This document shows, piece after piece, positions 40,806-50,079 of a stretch of DNA of 64,000 nucleotides; within the stretch, counting starts at the first letter, position 1, and the number at the start of each line of letters is the position of its first letter. The position numbers and the translations under genes are program-made. The notes under the pieces were generated by a model. The model did no database searches, was not told where the DNA came from, and was given only the letters and a program-made list of their open reading frames with translations. This DNA is from an uncultured Treponema sp. (GTDB lineage: Bacteria; Spirochaetota; Spirochaetia; Treponematales; Treponemataceae). The DNA lies in NCBI GenBank assembly GCA_947166355.1, contig CAMVDX010000005.1:62001-126000 (forward strand), written 5' to 3'.

Positions 40806-42689
40806 TTAATTATTACAAGGAGTGATTTTTATTGTGAGGTTATCACAGGCTTCGAGACTTCCAGACTGGAATTTTCCATCCAGACTTTCATTTTCTTTAC
40901 CGCTCCACAAATCTTTTATGACAAAACGCTTTGCTGAGTTAAAGGCAGCTGTAGTTGATGAAGGAAGTTTTTTGCCAAGGGAATTCAGAATCAGAGGAAG
41001 GTCAACTGTCAGGCTTTCCTTTTGAGATTCGCTTACATTTATAAAAGACAAAGCAAGGCTTGTGTCGCTGAGAGGCTTTGCAAGAACATCGATGCGGTCG
41101 TTGTCGGTGATGTAGGCTTTGTCTGGCGCAGTGGCAGCCTCTGAACTTTGTATTGTTGTAAAAATTCTCTTTGCCTGAATTCCAAGCGAATCCTGATTTA
41201 GTGCAATTATTTCTCGGTTGGAAATAATATTGTAAAGCTCATCACCCTTTGTAAGACGGCGTAAATCAAGACCGAGCATAAGAGGGGAGTTCATCATGCA
41301 CCACATTGTAAAATGAGTTTTACACATTGTAAGAGTAAGACCGTTCATTCCAATCATCAGCATGTCAGGATCATTCCAGCCTTTATCCAGGCCGGAAAAC
41401 TCGTCCATGATTACAGCCTTGTTGTACTGCGAAGTTACACTCGGAGTTCCCGGATCCGTCCACGCTCCAAAACCCGGATTGCCGTCTGAGCCAACGCGGA
41501 AGGTTATATCATTCAAAATACGCCAGGAATCTCCAACCTTGTAACCCCAGTTCTGCGGTTGAGTTTTGCCCCACTCGCAAAGAGAAATCAGCATTTCATG
41601 GCCGGACTTTGCTTCGTTCAAGCCCTTGAGCATTGCAGCATAGGAACAGAGAGTATTTTCCTGCCGTCTGTGATTCATAAGGCGGATTCTGTTTCTGCCG
41701 GCCTTAAGATTGATTTTTATAGGAGCCGAGTTCTCAAAACTCTCCGGCCCCTCTGTCGGCGGAAGAAGGTCATCATAAAAAACCGTAAGGTCCTCTCCAG
41801 CGCCTGTAGCAATCTGCAGCCATTCACCAGTTCCATTCTGGCGGGCCGTTGCGTACAAAACCGTGAGCGAATATTCCCCGGCTTCTGGAACATCAACTTC
41901 AAAAACAAGCTCACCGCTCATTGCGCCTACAGGGCTGGTACCCGTATTTGTTCCATCAAAAGTCCCGATTCCGGTTACATAGCGACCGATTGATTTATCG
42001 TTGCTCGCAGCCCCATCGGCCCCATTGGCTCCGTTATTTTCAGCCCCCTTTCTCGCCAAGCCGTCCTTTAGCGAGGCGCCGACCCCTTCCAGAATTCCCT
42101 CTTCAGCGCTGAGTAAAATGGAAAAATCTCCCTTTTTCAGCTGAATTTGCTTCAAATTTGGGGCAAAAACGTACTTTGCGTTCTCAGGATTTGAAAAAGT
42201 TGCGTTATCCCAAAGATAGTAGCAATTATCAATTTTCAGAAAATCAACGCCCCAGTCCAGATAAGACTTAGCATCCGTTTTTTCAAAACCACAGGTTCCA
42301 ACTGCGGCTCCGGCACAAAGATTTGTTCCGATATCATTATACATGCCAAATTTAAGTCCGCGCGCATGCACATAATCAGAAAGAGCTTTAAAACCGCCCG
42401 GGAATTTTACAGGCTCATTTGCAAGCTTTCCATCCTCTCGCTCAGATTTATAACAGCCGTCGTCGAGAACAACATATTTATAGCCAAGCTCCGAAAGCCC
42501 CAGCGAGACAATAGCGTCGGCCATAGCTTTTGTGAGCTCTTCTGTATTTCCGCTTCCAAAAGCATTCCAGCTGTTCCAGCCCATTGCGGGAAGGCGGCCG
42601 GTTTTCTTTCCGGGTAAGGCTTTTCCATCTGAAAAGGAATCAAATCTAAAACGGTTGTCTGTAATTTTTTCTGGTTGTGTAGGAATCAT
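40806..42689 (-). CDS. GH27-family alpha-galactosidase with an inserted carbohydrate-binding-like domain
   Basis: 627 residues, no signal peptide. GH27 marks: GWNSWNAFG (~37), YVVLDDGCY (~73), GMYNDIGTNLCAGAAVGTCGFE (in part), VDFLKIDNCYY with the catalytic nucleophile Asp (~151), SLCEWGKTQP (~370), GWNDPDMLMIGMNGLT with the acid/base region, and TMWCMMNSPLMLGLDL. Between the nucleophile strand and CEWG, where GH27 normally needs a few tens of residues, about 200 residues are inserted. They contain a beta-sandwich of CBM6/CBM35 style (FDGTNTGTSP...VDVPEAGEYSLTVLYAT...INLKAGRNRIRLMNHR). It should remove alpha-galactosyl residues from imported oligosaccharides. ATG at 42689 with GAGG five bases upstream. 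Confidence 0.88.
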   Translation of the reverse strand: MIPTQPEKITDNRFRFDSFSDGKALPGKKTGRLPAMGWNSWNAFGSGNTEELTKAMADAIVSLGLSELGYKYVVLDDGCYKSEREDGKLANEPVKFPGGFKALSDYVHARGLKFGMYNDIGTNLCAGAAVGTCGFEKTDAKSYLDWGVDFLKIDNCYYLWDNATFSNPENAKYVFAPNLKQIQLKKGDFSILLSAEEGILEGVGASLKDGLARKGAENNGANGADGAASNDKSIGRYVTGIGTFDGTNTGTSPVGAMSGELVFEVDVPEAGEYSLTVLYATARQNGTGEWLQIATGAGEDLTVFYDDLLPPTEGPESFENSAPIKINLKAGRNRIRLMNHRRQENTLCSYAAMLKGLNEAKSGHEMLISLCEWGKTQPQNWGYKVGDSWRILNDITFRVGSDGNPGFGAWTDPGTPSVTSQYNKAVIMDEFSGLDKGWNDPDMLMIGMNGLTLTMCKTHFTMWCMMNSPLMLGLDLRRLTKGDELYNIISNREIIALNQDSLGIQAKRIFTTIQSSEAATAPDKAYITDNDRIDVLAKPLSDTSLALSFINVSESQKESLTVDLPLILNSLGKKLPSSTTAAFNSAKRFVIKDLWSGKENESLDGKFQSGSLEACDNLTIKITPCNN

Positions 42690-42823
42690 CTTTACCTCAA
42701 ATTTTTTTACAAAATATAAAAAAAGTATAGTGACAAAAGCAGATAGCCGCAACAAATTTGGCAGATGTATAGAGTTCTGTTCAATAAGTTCAGAAAATTA
42801 ACCTACATTCCGATATTTGAAAT

Positions 42824-44113
42824 ATGGCAAAGGCAAATAAAAAGAACAAAAAATCAAAGAAAAACGGCAATTCCTCAAAAGGTTTTCACGAAGCGATAAA
42901 CACAATAATCGCAAAAATTAAAACTAACCGGAAAGCCGTTATAAAAATCAGCTGCATTCTGCTGGGCATTATTCTGATTTTCGCAACCGTTTTTACTGTG
43001 AAAACAATAAAAAAACGAAATGCAGACCGCACCGTTCGCATTGCATTCTTTGATCTTGATGAAAATTATATAGATATTCTCAAAGCAAAAATCGCACAAG
43101 AAGATAATATCATTTTAAAAATTGATGTTCTCACGCCGGAAAATTTTAACCTAGAAGAAATAAAAAACAATTACGACATGCTTTTCACCTGGCGTGGAGA
43201 AGTTACAGATGCACTTTGTGAAGGCGCAGAAAAAATTCCAGAAAAAATTCAGGAAACAATGCCACGGTCTCTTCGCAGCGAAAAATGTCTCCCGATTTTT
43301 CTGGATCACTTTGAAATTGCTTACAAGAATGAAATTCTGAAAAAAACAGAAATGGAAATACCATATTCCTTTGAGCAGTTTCAGGATTATCTGAATGCGG
43401 CAAAAAGTTATGTATTCAGCCCGTTTTTCTGTAACGGTGCCGAAGACCGGATTCTTATAGATTTTATCGGTGCAATTGTAATGGCAAAGGGAGGTCTCAA
43501 AGCTTACAATAAACTGATAGATGAATTGCGAAAGTTACCGGAAGCTTCGCCAGGTTCCCTTGATGCAATTATTGATATTGATCTGGATGGAAGTGGCTGT
43601 ACAGTGCGCTCAATTTTGGATTTATTCAAAACCTGGCCAAAAGAAGGACTCGCACATCCGGCATGGTTTAATGGGCTTGGTAATGACCTCCTGTATTTTG
43701 CTCAGGCAAATCAGCTTGCCTGCTTCTTTACCTCTTTGAGTGAACACAGAAAGATTCCTTATAACGTGATAAAAAATTATGAGTCAGCTCTTGTGCCTTC
43801 AAATCAGGATGCAGGAAATTACGGACTTATTGCGCCGGCAGTTTCTGTGATGTTGATTTCTGATAATTCAAACTGTAAACGTTATCTTGCCGAGTTCTTT
43901 ACAGAAGATGCGCAGGCTGATTTTTCAAATCTTACAAATATGGCTCCGGTTCATTATCGCGCGCAGGCTTATGACCGGCAGGCAGATGATGTACGCTTCT
44001 GGGCGGCCTCATGTGCGGGCGGCGCAGTTCCAGATATCTATCTGGCCGCCTTCCAGCTCAGAACAGAAGACTTAAAAAAGCTCTGCGACGAGATACGTAC
44101 ATATGTCCGGTAG
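42824..44113 (+). CDS. Membrane-anchored periplasmic-binding-protein-like protein
   Basis: 429 residues. A lysine-rich cytoplasmic N-terminus (AKANKKNKKSKKNGNSS), one membrane helix (~40-62) and a large outside domain. The latter resembles extracellular solute-binding proteins of sugar ABC systems (VRIAFFDLDENYIDILKAKIA, NYDMLFTWRGEV, FEIAYKNEILKKTEMEIPYSFEQF, hinge-like NYGLIAPAVSVMLI). No permease genes adjoin, and anchoring by a helix instead of a lipid is unusual. The ATG has no Shine-Dalgarno sequence. Followed by a strong terminator. Confidence 0.6.
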   Translation: MAKANKKNKKSKKNGNSSKGFHEAINTIIAKIKTNRKAVIKISCILLGIILIFATVFTVKTIKKRNADRTVRIAFFDLDENYIDILKAKIAQEDNIILKIDVLTPENFNLEEIKNNYDMLFTWRGEVTDALCEGAEKIPEKIQETMPRSLRSEKCLPIFLDHFEIAYKNEILKKTEMEIPYSFEQFQDYLNAAKSYVFSPFFCNGAEDRILIDFIGAIVMAKGGLKAYNKLIDELRKLPEASPGSLDAIIDIDLDGSGCTVRSILDLFKTWPKEGLAHPAWFNGLGNDLLYFAQANQLACFFTSLSEHRKIPYNVIKNYESALVPSNQDAGNYGLIAPAVSVMLISDNSNCKRYLAEFFTEDAQADFSNLTNMAPVHYRAQAYDRQADDVRFWAASCAGGAVPDIYLAAFQLRTEDLKKLCDEIRTYVR

Positions 44114-44132
44114 TTTAACAATTGACGCAGGC

Positions 44133-44175
44133 AAAAAAAGGCGCAACAACATCTTCTTGTTGGTGCGCCTTTTTT
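44133..44175. terminator. Strong bidirectional rho-independent terminator
   Basis: AAAAAAAGGCGCAACAAC pairs with TTGTTGGTGCGCCTTTTTTT around a short loop (TCTTC region), giving A- and T-runs on both sides. It serves the convergent binding-protein-like and acyl-CoA synthetase genes. Confidence 0.93.
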
Positions 44176-44212
44176 ATCGCCGAAAACCTTTTTACCTTTT
44201 TATATTAAGGAA

Positions 44213-45985
44213 CTAATATGTCTTCGCCGTAAAGCTTCGTTTAACCTTTTGAGAGGTAGTCATTTCCAGCGGCTCTTTAAGCAGCGTAATCTTAGAAATC
44301 TGTGAGTAAGCCTGAAAGTTCTTATTCACCTTGCTTACAATTTTCTGTACGGCTTCCATAACTTCATCCTGTACAAAGGTGTTGTTACGTTCAACGCCAA
44401 GACTCTTAAATAAATCATCACTCGGGTAAATCAAAGCTTCAATTTCTTCAGAAGTTTTTTCTTCATCAGCATAATAACCGCGAACTGTTATCTGCTGAAT
44501 CTCATCGTAAAGTTGGAATGCATCTTCAATCTCTTCAGGATAAACATTTTTTCCGCCGCTTGTTACAATCAGATTCTTTGCACGGCCGCAAAGCTTAATG
44601 TATCCTTCCTTATCGATGCTTCCAAGGTCGCCGGTTTTTAGGAAGCCGTCATCAGTAAACATTGCCTTGGTTTCTTCAGGCATGTTAAAGTAGCCCTGCA
44701 TTACCATAGGTCCCTTAACGGCAATTTCACCGACCTCTTCAATTCCCTTCTTTGTAATTACTTTTTCCGGATCAAGAATTTTGATTTCTTCATACGGTGC
44801 AAATGAACGGCCAACACTTTCAATCTTAAAATGTTCAACCGGATTCAGTGCTATAATCGGTGAAGTTTCTGTAAGGCCGTATCCCTGAATAAAATCAATA
44901 CCCATAGCGTTGTACTGACGGCATACACTTGCAGCGAGCGGACCTCCACCAGAAATTGCAACACGGATTGTGTAAATACTTGCCTGCTCCAGAACCGGCT
45001 TAAAAAGACGTTTTCCTACATTTACGTGGAAAAGCTTTTTGATAATAAAAGAAATCCAGCTTACACAGCCGAGGAGCCCTGCAACAACAGGACCTTTAGC
45101 CTTAATTCCTTTTCTGATTCCCGAAAGCAGCTTGTTGTAAAGGAGCGGAACTCCGAGCATTACGGTAATCTTACCTTCTTTGAGCTCGCGCAAAAGCTTA
45201 GAAACTGCCATGCTTTTTCCAAAAACAATGGAAGCTCCGCTTTCAAGCGGATTTATAAACGCTGCCTGCATTGTGTATGCGTGGTGAATCGGGAGCAGTG
45301 CATAAAAAACATCAGTGTTGTAATGATTAAAGTTTCGCTGAGCAATAAAGCCGTCTGCAATCAGATTCTTGTGAGAGAGCATTACGCCCTTAGGCTTACC
45401 GGTTGTGCCGGAGGTAAACAAAATAGCGGCCGTATCAAATTCATTGCAAGGCTCGTTCTTTTTGTTATCAGCTACAGGTTCGGCCTTAAGATTATAAATA
45501 AACCGTTCGTTATCTTCTGGATTTATAGAATAAACCTTGAGCTTTGGAAAATTCTTAGTATAGATTTCTGCCTTTTCGTCATCACAGAAAACAAAAACAG
45601 GCTCAGCCGTGTTTACAATATTAATAACTTCAGGTTCATGAAGACCGTTATCAACAGGAACAACAATTCCGCTTGCAAAAAGTGTTGCAAGATAAGCAGT
45701 GGCCCACTCAGGAGAGTTTTTACCCATTACTGCAACACGGTCACCTTTTTTAAGCCCGTTTGCCGTGAGCCAGTTTGCAAGGTTCTGAATATTCGCCAGA
45801 ACTTCATTGTAGGTGAGGGTACGCTTAGAATCATCCGGACCGTCAAAGGCCACAAAGAAAGGTCTCTCGCCGTTACGTTTTGCCTGAATCCGCACAAGCT
45901 CCGGGAATGTCGGCCATTCACCTTTAAAGTCTGTGCCCCTAAAATCATCAAGATACTTCCATGGAATATTATTAATGTCTGCCAT
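44213..45985 (-). CDS. Long-chain acyl-CoA synthetase (AMP-forming)
   Basis: 590 residues of the adenylate-forming superfamily: the ATP loop LFTSGTTGKPKGVMLSHKN (~191), YGLTETSPII (~373), TGDLGSIDKEGYIKLCGRAKNLIVTSGGKNVYP (in part, ~447-480) and a C-terminal lysine near KVKRSF. It activates fatty acids to acyl-CoA; spirochaetes often have such FadD-like enzymes for lipid recycling. ATG start, adjacent to the repeat-filled spacer before the restriction island. Confidence 0.92.
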   Translation of the reverse strand: MADINNIPWKYLDDFRGTDFKGEWPTFPELVRIQAKRNGERPFFVAFDGPDDSKRTLTYNEVLANIQNLANWLTANGLKKGDRVAVMGKNSPEWATAYLATLFASGIVVPVDNGLHEPEVINIVNTAEPVFVFCDDEKAEIYTKNFPKLKVYSINPEDNERFIYNLKAEPVADNKKNEPCNEFDTAAILFTSGTTGKPKGVMLSHKNLIADGFIAQRNFNHYNTDVFYALLPIHHAYTMQAAFINPLESGASIVFGKSMAVSKLLRELKEGKITVMLGVPLLYNKLLSGIRKGIKAKGPVVAGLLGCVSWISFIIKKLFHVNVGKRLFKPVLEQASIYTIRVAISGGGPLAASVCRQYNAMGIDFIQGYGLTETSPIIALNPVEHFKIESVGRSFAPYEEIKILDPEKVITKKGIEEVGEIAVKGPMVMQGYFNMPEETKAMFTDDGFLKTGDLGSIDKEGYIKLCGRAKNLIVTSGGKNVYPEEIEDAFQLYDEIQQITVRGYYADEEKTSEEIEALIYPSDDLFKSLGVERNNTFVQDEVMEAVQKIVSKVNKNFQAYSQISKITLLKEPLEMTTSQKVKRSFTAKTY

Positions 45986-46382
45986 AAGTAATATTTTACA
46001 CCCAAATTTCTCTTAAAGCAAAAAATAAAGTGTTATTAGAATGGAGGAGGGGGAAGCGTGCGCAACATAGTTGCTTCGAGACTCGCTAAAAACAGTCCAC
46101 CGGACTGTTTTTGCCCTGCTTCGCAGTGCCGCTCCCTACCCCCTCGCTCCCAAGTCCTCACTCACTTCGTTCGCTTCGGTCTTGTCCGCTACCCCTCTCC
46201 TAAGGTGGTCCGCCCCCTTAAGAACCTCTGGATATTCCCAGCGAGTTTGCAAATTTGGTAGTGAGACTTAGCGAATATACAACGTGCGAATTAGCCTATT
46301 AAACAATTGCAGGAAAACAATTTTCGACAAAAATAGACATTTTTATGCTATAATTAAATTTATATTATAAGGGATATAAAAA
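45986..46382. repeat. Repeat-filled intergenic region before the restriction island
   Basis: A GC-rich repeat at 46042-46215 (GGAGGAGGGGGAAG..., CCCCTCTCC...) contains a perfect hairpin AAAAACAGTCC/GGACTGTTTTT (46088-46112) able to terminate in both directions. Beyond it lies AT-rich DNA with TATAAT at 46349-46354, a likely promoter for hsdM. Open frames here only translate the repeat. Confidence 0.7.
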
Positions 46383-47909
46383 ATGATAACTGGCGAAGTA
46401 AAAAATAAACTTGATAATCTTTGGGATGCAATGTGGTCAAATCAGATGACCAACCCTCTTATTGATATACAGCAGATAACTTATCTTATTTTCATCAAAA
46501 TGCTTGATGACCAGCAGATTAAAAAAGAACGCAAAATCAATGACATGATGGCTCGTGGTATCAAAATTGATAATTTTGACAAGGACCTCATTTTCAAAGA
46601 TGGCTGCTATGTTAATGATGATTTGAATATTAATGTTTGTTATGCAGATCTTCGCTGGAATGTTTTTTCTCACTTTGAATCAAAGAAGATGTTTGCAAAT
46701 CTTCGAGATAATGTTTTCCCATTTATCAAAACTCTTCACGGTGACAAGGCAACCTCCTTTACTGATTTTATGAAGGATGCACAGTTTGCAGTTTCATCTC
46801 CATACATTTTGCAGAAAATGGTTGATGCCATTAATGATCCTGGACTTGGGTTTGACAAAGCCGATTTAATGGGAGACTGCTACGAATACCTTCTTTCAAA
46901 ATGGGCTACATCTGGTGACAACGGACAGTTCCGCACTCCACGCCACATCATAGATATGATGGTAGAAATTGCAAAGCCTACACTCAAAGATACAATGATT
47001 GACCCAGCAATGGGCTCTGCCGGATTCCTTGCTGAAACTGCAAAATATATAGAAGAACATTACTCTGCAGAACTATCTGATACAGAAAAACGCAAACATT
47101 TTGATAATACAATGTTCACTGGCTACGACACCGACCCGGACATGCTTCGCATTGGCTGTATGAATATGACACTTCACGGAGTAAATAATCCGACTATCAA
47201 ATACAATAACTCGGTTGGAGAGGATTACGAAGATAAGGAACTCTACTCTTTGATTCTTGCAAACCCACCATTCAGCGGAAGCCTTGATCCTAGTACCGTT
47301 GCAAAATCATTGAATCAGATTAGCGGTGGAACAAAGAAAACTGAGCTTCTCTTTTTAAGCCTCTTCCTGCGACTTCTCAAAACTGGCGGCCGTTGTGTAA
47401 GCATCATTCCTGTTGGCGTTTTGAACAACACAAACGACAAAGCCTACACAAAACTTCGCAAGGAACTTGTAGAAAATCAAAAGCTTGAAGGTGTAATCTT
47501 TATGCCGGGCGGAGTTTTCTATCCATATTCTGGAGTTCAGACAGGTATCCTTATCTTTACAAAAACAAATGCCGGCGGAACCGACAAAGTCTGGATGTAC
47601 AACATGGAAAACGACGGTTATAGTTTGGACCAGAAGCGCGATCCAATCGAAACAAACGACATCCCCGACATCATCAACCGCTGGAGCAATCGTGATAAAG
47701 AAGCAGAACGCACTCATTATGAAAAGTCTTTCCTAGTAGATAAACAGGAAATTGTAGATAACGATTATGTGTTCAGCTTTAACAAATATCAGAAAAAGGA
47801 AGTTGTAAAGAAAGAATATCGTCCTGTAAAAGAAATCTTTGCTTCGATCAATGAACTGGAAAAGCAGTTTACTCAGATTATGAATGAGTTACAGGGAGCT
47901 GCGGAATGA
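46383..47909 (+). CDS. hsdM: Type I restriction-modification system, DNA methyltransferase subunit
   Basis: 508 residues. An N-terminal helical HsdM_N domain (NKLDNLWDAMWSNQMTNPLIDIQQITYLIFIKML in part) is followed by an N6-adenine methyltransferase with motif I DPAMGSAGFL (~206) and catalytic motif IV NPPFSG (~294). HsdM with HsdS methylates adenines in a bipartite target. AAGGGATAT precedes the ATG. The stop overlaps the hsdS start (ATGA), indicating translational coupling. Confidence 0.96.
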   Translation: MITGEVKNKLDNLWDAMWSNQMTNPLIDIQQITYLIFIKMLDDQQIKKERKINDMMARGIKIDNFDKDLIFKDGCYVNDDLNINVCYADLRWNVFSHFESKKMFANLRDNVFPFIKTLHGDKATSFTDFMKDAQFAVSSPYILQKMVDAINDPGLGFDKADLMGDCYEYLLSKWATSGDNGQFRTPRHIIDMMVEIAKPTLKDTMIDPAMGSAGFLAETAKYIEEHYSAELSDTEKRKHFDNTMFTGYDTDPDMLRIGCMNMTLHGVNNPTIKYNNSVGEDYEDKELYSLILANPPFSGSLDPSTVAKSLNQISGGTKKTELLFLSLFLRLLKTGGRCVSIIPVGVLNNTNDKAYTKLRKELVENQKLEGVIFMPGGVFYPYSGVQTGILIFTKTNAGGTDKVWMYNMENDGYSLDQKRDPIETNDIPDIINRWSNRDKEAERTHYEKSFLVDKQEIVDNDYVFSFNKYQKKEVVKKEYRPVKEIFASINELEKQFTQIMNELQGAAE

Positions 47910-48988
47910 AAAAATTTTTTGCAGAAGTTCTTGAAATAAAAAATGGTCGCAATCAAAAAGCTGTTGAAAATCCAGATGGTCTTTATCCAATTTATGGTAG
48001 TGGTGGTATTATGGGGAGAGCAGATGATTATATCTGCAATGCAGGTACAGTTATTGTTGGCAGAAAAGGGACAATAAATAATCCCATATTTGTAAATGAA
48101 CCATTTTGGAATGTTGATACAGCCTTTGGTCTTGAAGCAAACAAAGATGTTCTTTATCCAAAATATCTTTTTTATTTTTGTAAAAATTTTGATTTTGAAT
48201 CCCTAAATACTACAGTTACAATACCAAGTCTTACTAAGAATAACCTTCTCAAGATTCAAATGCCAATTGTTTCTCTTTCCGAACAACAAAAAATCGCCGC
48301 AGAACTCGACACCATCCAATCTGCAATCGATAACAAAAAACAGCAGCTTGCTTTGCTTGATGAAGCTGTCAAATCCGAATTTGTCGAGATGTTTGGAGAG
48401 AATCCCGTTGAGAGCGGAAAATGGAAAGTGGAAAGATTACAGTCACTCTCAAAATCAGGAGGGGCATATGGTGCACAGTCTGCTTCTTCTGAATATAAAA
48501 AAAATCGTCCGAGATATATCCGCATTACAGATATAAACGAGGATGGTTCTCTAAATAATGATGTGGTTTGTTCCAGTAATAATGATGATGATACTACATA
48601 TAAATTGGTTAAAGGTGATTTCCTTTTTGCACGTATGGGAGCTACTGTAGGAAAAACCTATGCTTATTCTTCTGGAGATATGATTTTTGCCGGTTACCTA
48701 ATACGATTTCAGTTGAATACTGAAAAAATAGATCCATCTTTTCTTTTTTACTTTACTAAAACAGAATGGTATCAAAAATGGGTTAAAAACAATCAGAGTG
48801 GTGCTGCACAACCGGGAATCAATTCAAATAAATACGGAAATCTATTAGTTCCAGTACCTCCCCTCGACCTTCAAATCAAGTTCGCCAGCTTCGTCGAACA
48901 AATCGACAAATCGAAATTTGTTGTAAAACAACAGATTGCAGATTTACAGGAACTGTTAGACAGCAAAATGCAAGAATATTTCTCGTAA
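47906..48988 (+). CDS. hsdS: Type I restriction system specificity subunit, first copy
   Basis: 360 residues with the two-half HsdS plan: target-recognition domain 1 (1-~125, GLYPIYGSGGIMGRADDYI), a helical spacer (LSEQQKIAAELDTIQSAIDNKKQQLALLDEAVKSEFVEMFG in part), domain 2 (~165-320, ending with AAQPGINSNKYGNLLVPVPPL) and a second helical spacer to the end. Overlaps hsdM by four bases. A recombinase and a second hsdS lie downstream in the same direction. Both helical spacers share exact repeats with the second copy, so this gene can be recombined. Confidence 0.93.
   Translation: MKKFFAEVLEIKNGRNQKAVENPDGLYPIYGSGGIMGRADDYICNAGTVIVGRKGTINNPIFVNEPFWNVDTAFGLEANKDVLYPKYLFYFCKNFDFESLNTTVTIPSLTKNNLLKIQMPIVSLSEQQKIAAELDTIQSAIDNKKQQLALLDEAVKSEFVEMFGENPVESGKWKVERLQSLSKSGGAYGAQSASSEYKKNRPRYIRITDINEDGSLNNDVVCSSNNDDDTTYKLVKGDFLFARMGATVGKTYAYSSGDMIFAGYLIRFQLNTEKIDPSFLFYFTKTEWYQKWVKNNQSGAAQPGINSNKYGNLLVPVPPLDLQIKFASFVEQIDKSKFVVKQQIADLQELLDSKMQEYFS
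48372..48399 (+). repeat. 28-bp direct repeat in the central spacer of hsdS copy 1
   Basis: AATCCGAATTTGTCGAGATG... is identical over 28 bp to 50588-50615 in hsdS copy 2, 2,216 bp apart, same orientation. Thirteen bases of it (CAAATCCGAATTT) occur again at 50041-50053. Confidence 0.9.
48889..48921 (+). repeat. 33-bp direct repeat in the C-terminal spacer of hsdS copy 1
   Basis: CTTCGTCGAACAAATCGACA... is identical over 33 bp to 51111-51143 in hsdS copy 2, 2,222 bp apart, same orientation. Confidence 0.9.
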
Positions 48989-48999
48989 ATTTATCATGA

Positions 49000-49045
49000 A
49001 ATTTCTTTCATAATAGCAAGGAAGGAGTCTATTATGAAAGAAATT
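49000..49045 (+). promoter_or_regulatory. 17-bp perfect hairpin around the recombinase ribosome-binding site
   Basis: The arms 49000-49016 (AATTTCTTTCATAATAG) and 49029-49045 (CTATTATGAAAGAAATT) are exact complements. The 12-base loop holds AAGGAAGGAG, the Shine-Dalgarno region, and the ATG (49034-49036) lies in the 3' arm. As RNA it would bury the start codon; as DNA it could be a binding site for the recombinase. Confidence 0.88.
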
Positions 49046-50026
49046 CTAATCAAAAATATTGAACAGCAAATGTGTTCAGTTTTAAACAATGCACAAAATC
49101 AAAAACTTCATGAAGTTCTTATTCATTGTTTTTATGAAGTAACTGTTTCTTCAGGCATAACAAATAACAATCAATCTGTTAAAGATAATTCTTCTCTACT
49201 TGAAAACTTTCTAGCAGCAAAACATGTAGAAGGATGTTCTGAACGCTCTATAAATTATTATAAATCTACTTTACAGAAAGCAATCGCCATACTTCACAAA
49301 CCATTTAATCAAATAGAAACCGAAGATTTACGGAAATATCTTTCAGATTATCAAAAAATCAACAATGCAAGCAGAATGACAATAGATAATGTAAGGCGAA
49401 TCCTTTCCACATTCTTTACCTGGCTTGAAGATGAAAACTATATTCTTAAAAGCCCGGTTCGCCGTATTCATAAAATCAAAACAGCAAAACTTGTAAAAGA
49501 AACTTATTCTGATGAAACGCTGGTATTGCTTCGTGATAATTGCAAAACAGCCCGCGATCTTGCAATTATAGATATGCTAGCCTCTACAGGAATGCGAGTA
49601 AGCGAGCTTGTAACTTTGAATCGCCAGGACGTTGATTTTGTAAACCGTGAATGTGTGGTATTTGGAAAAGGTTCCAAAGAACGACCTGTGTACTTTGATG
49701 CGCGAACAAAAATTCATCTTCTAAACTATTTGAACGAGCGCAAAGATAATAATCCAGCTCTATTTGTAAGCCTTCTTGAACCGCACAACAGATTACAAAT
49801 CAGTGGTGTTGAAATAACCCTCCGAAAGCTTGGTCGAAGCCTTAATATCCAAAAGGTACACCCTCATAAATTCCGTAGAACTCTGGCAACCCAAGCAATA
49901 GACAAGGGGATGCCTATAGAACAGGTCCAAAAGCTTCTAGGTCATCAAAAAATTGATACAACTATGGAATATGCCATGGTTGACCAGCAAAATGTCAAAG
50001 TTTCTCATAAAAAATACATTGGTTAG
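49034..50026 (+). CDS. Tyrosine recombinase associated with hsdS shuffling
   Basis: 330 residues. An N-terminal SAM-like core-binding domain (about 55-150) is followed by a catalytic domain with all residues of the family: Arg in STGMRVSEL (~187), Lys in GKGSKERPV, HKFRRT (His and Arg, ~277-280), GHQ (His, ~302) and the nucleophile Tyr in TMEYAMV (~312). Such XerC/D-like enzymes between hsdS genes (for example PsrA in pneumococci) invert or exchange specificity segments. Translation appears to be controlled by the hairpin at 49000-49045. Confidence 0.93.
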   Translation: MKEILIKNIEQQMCSVLNNAQNQKLHEVLIHCFYEVTVSSGITNNNQSVKDNSSLLENFLAAKHVEGCSERSINYYKSTLQKAIAILHKPFNQIETEDLRKYLSDYQKINNASRMTIDNVRRILSTFFTWLEDENYILKSPVRRIHKIKTAKLVKETYSDETLVLLRDNCKTARDLAIIDMLASTGMRVSELVTLNRQDVDFVNRECVVFGKGSKERPVYFDARTKIHLLNYLNERKDNNPALFVSLLEPHNRLQISGVEITLRKLGRSLNIQKVHPHKFRRTLATQAIDKGMPIEQVQKLLGHQKIDTTMEYAMVDQQNVKVSHKKYIG

Positions 50027-50079
50027 AGTATGAACATTTTCAAATCCGAATTTATAGTGCCAACTAGATGGAGTATAAA

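Noticed and set aside
45026..45991. 321-codon open frame opposite the acyl-CoA synthetase
   Set aside because: Antisense shadow of a well-supported gene; no motifs and no ribosome-binding site.
46058..46271. Two overlapping open frames before hsdM
   Set aside because: Both only translate the GC-rich repeat and its hairpin.
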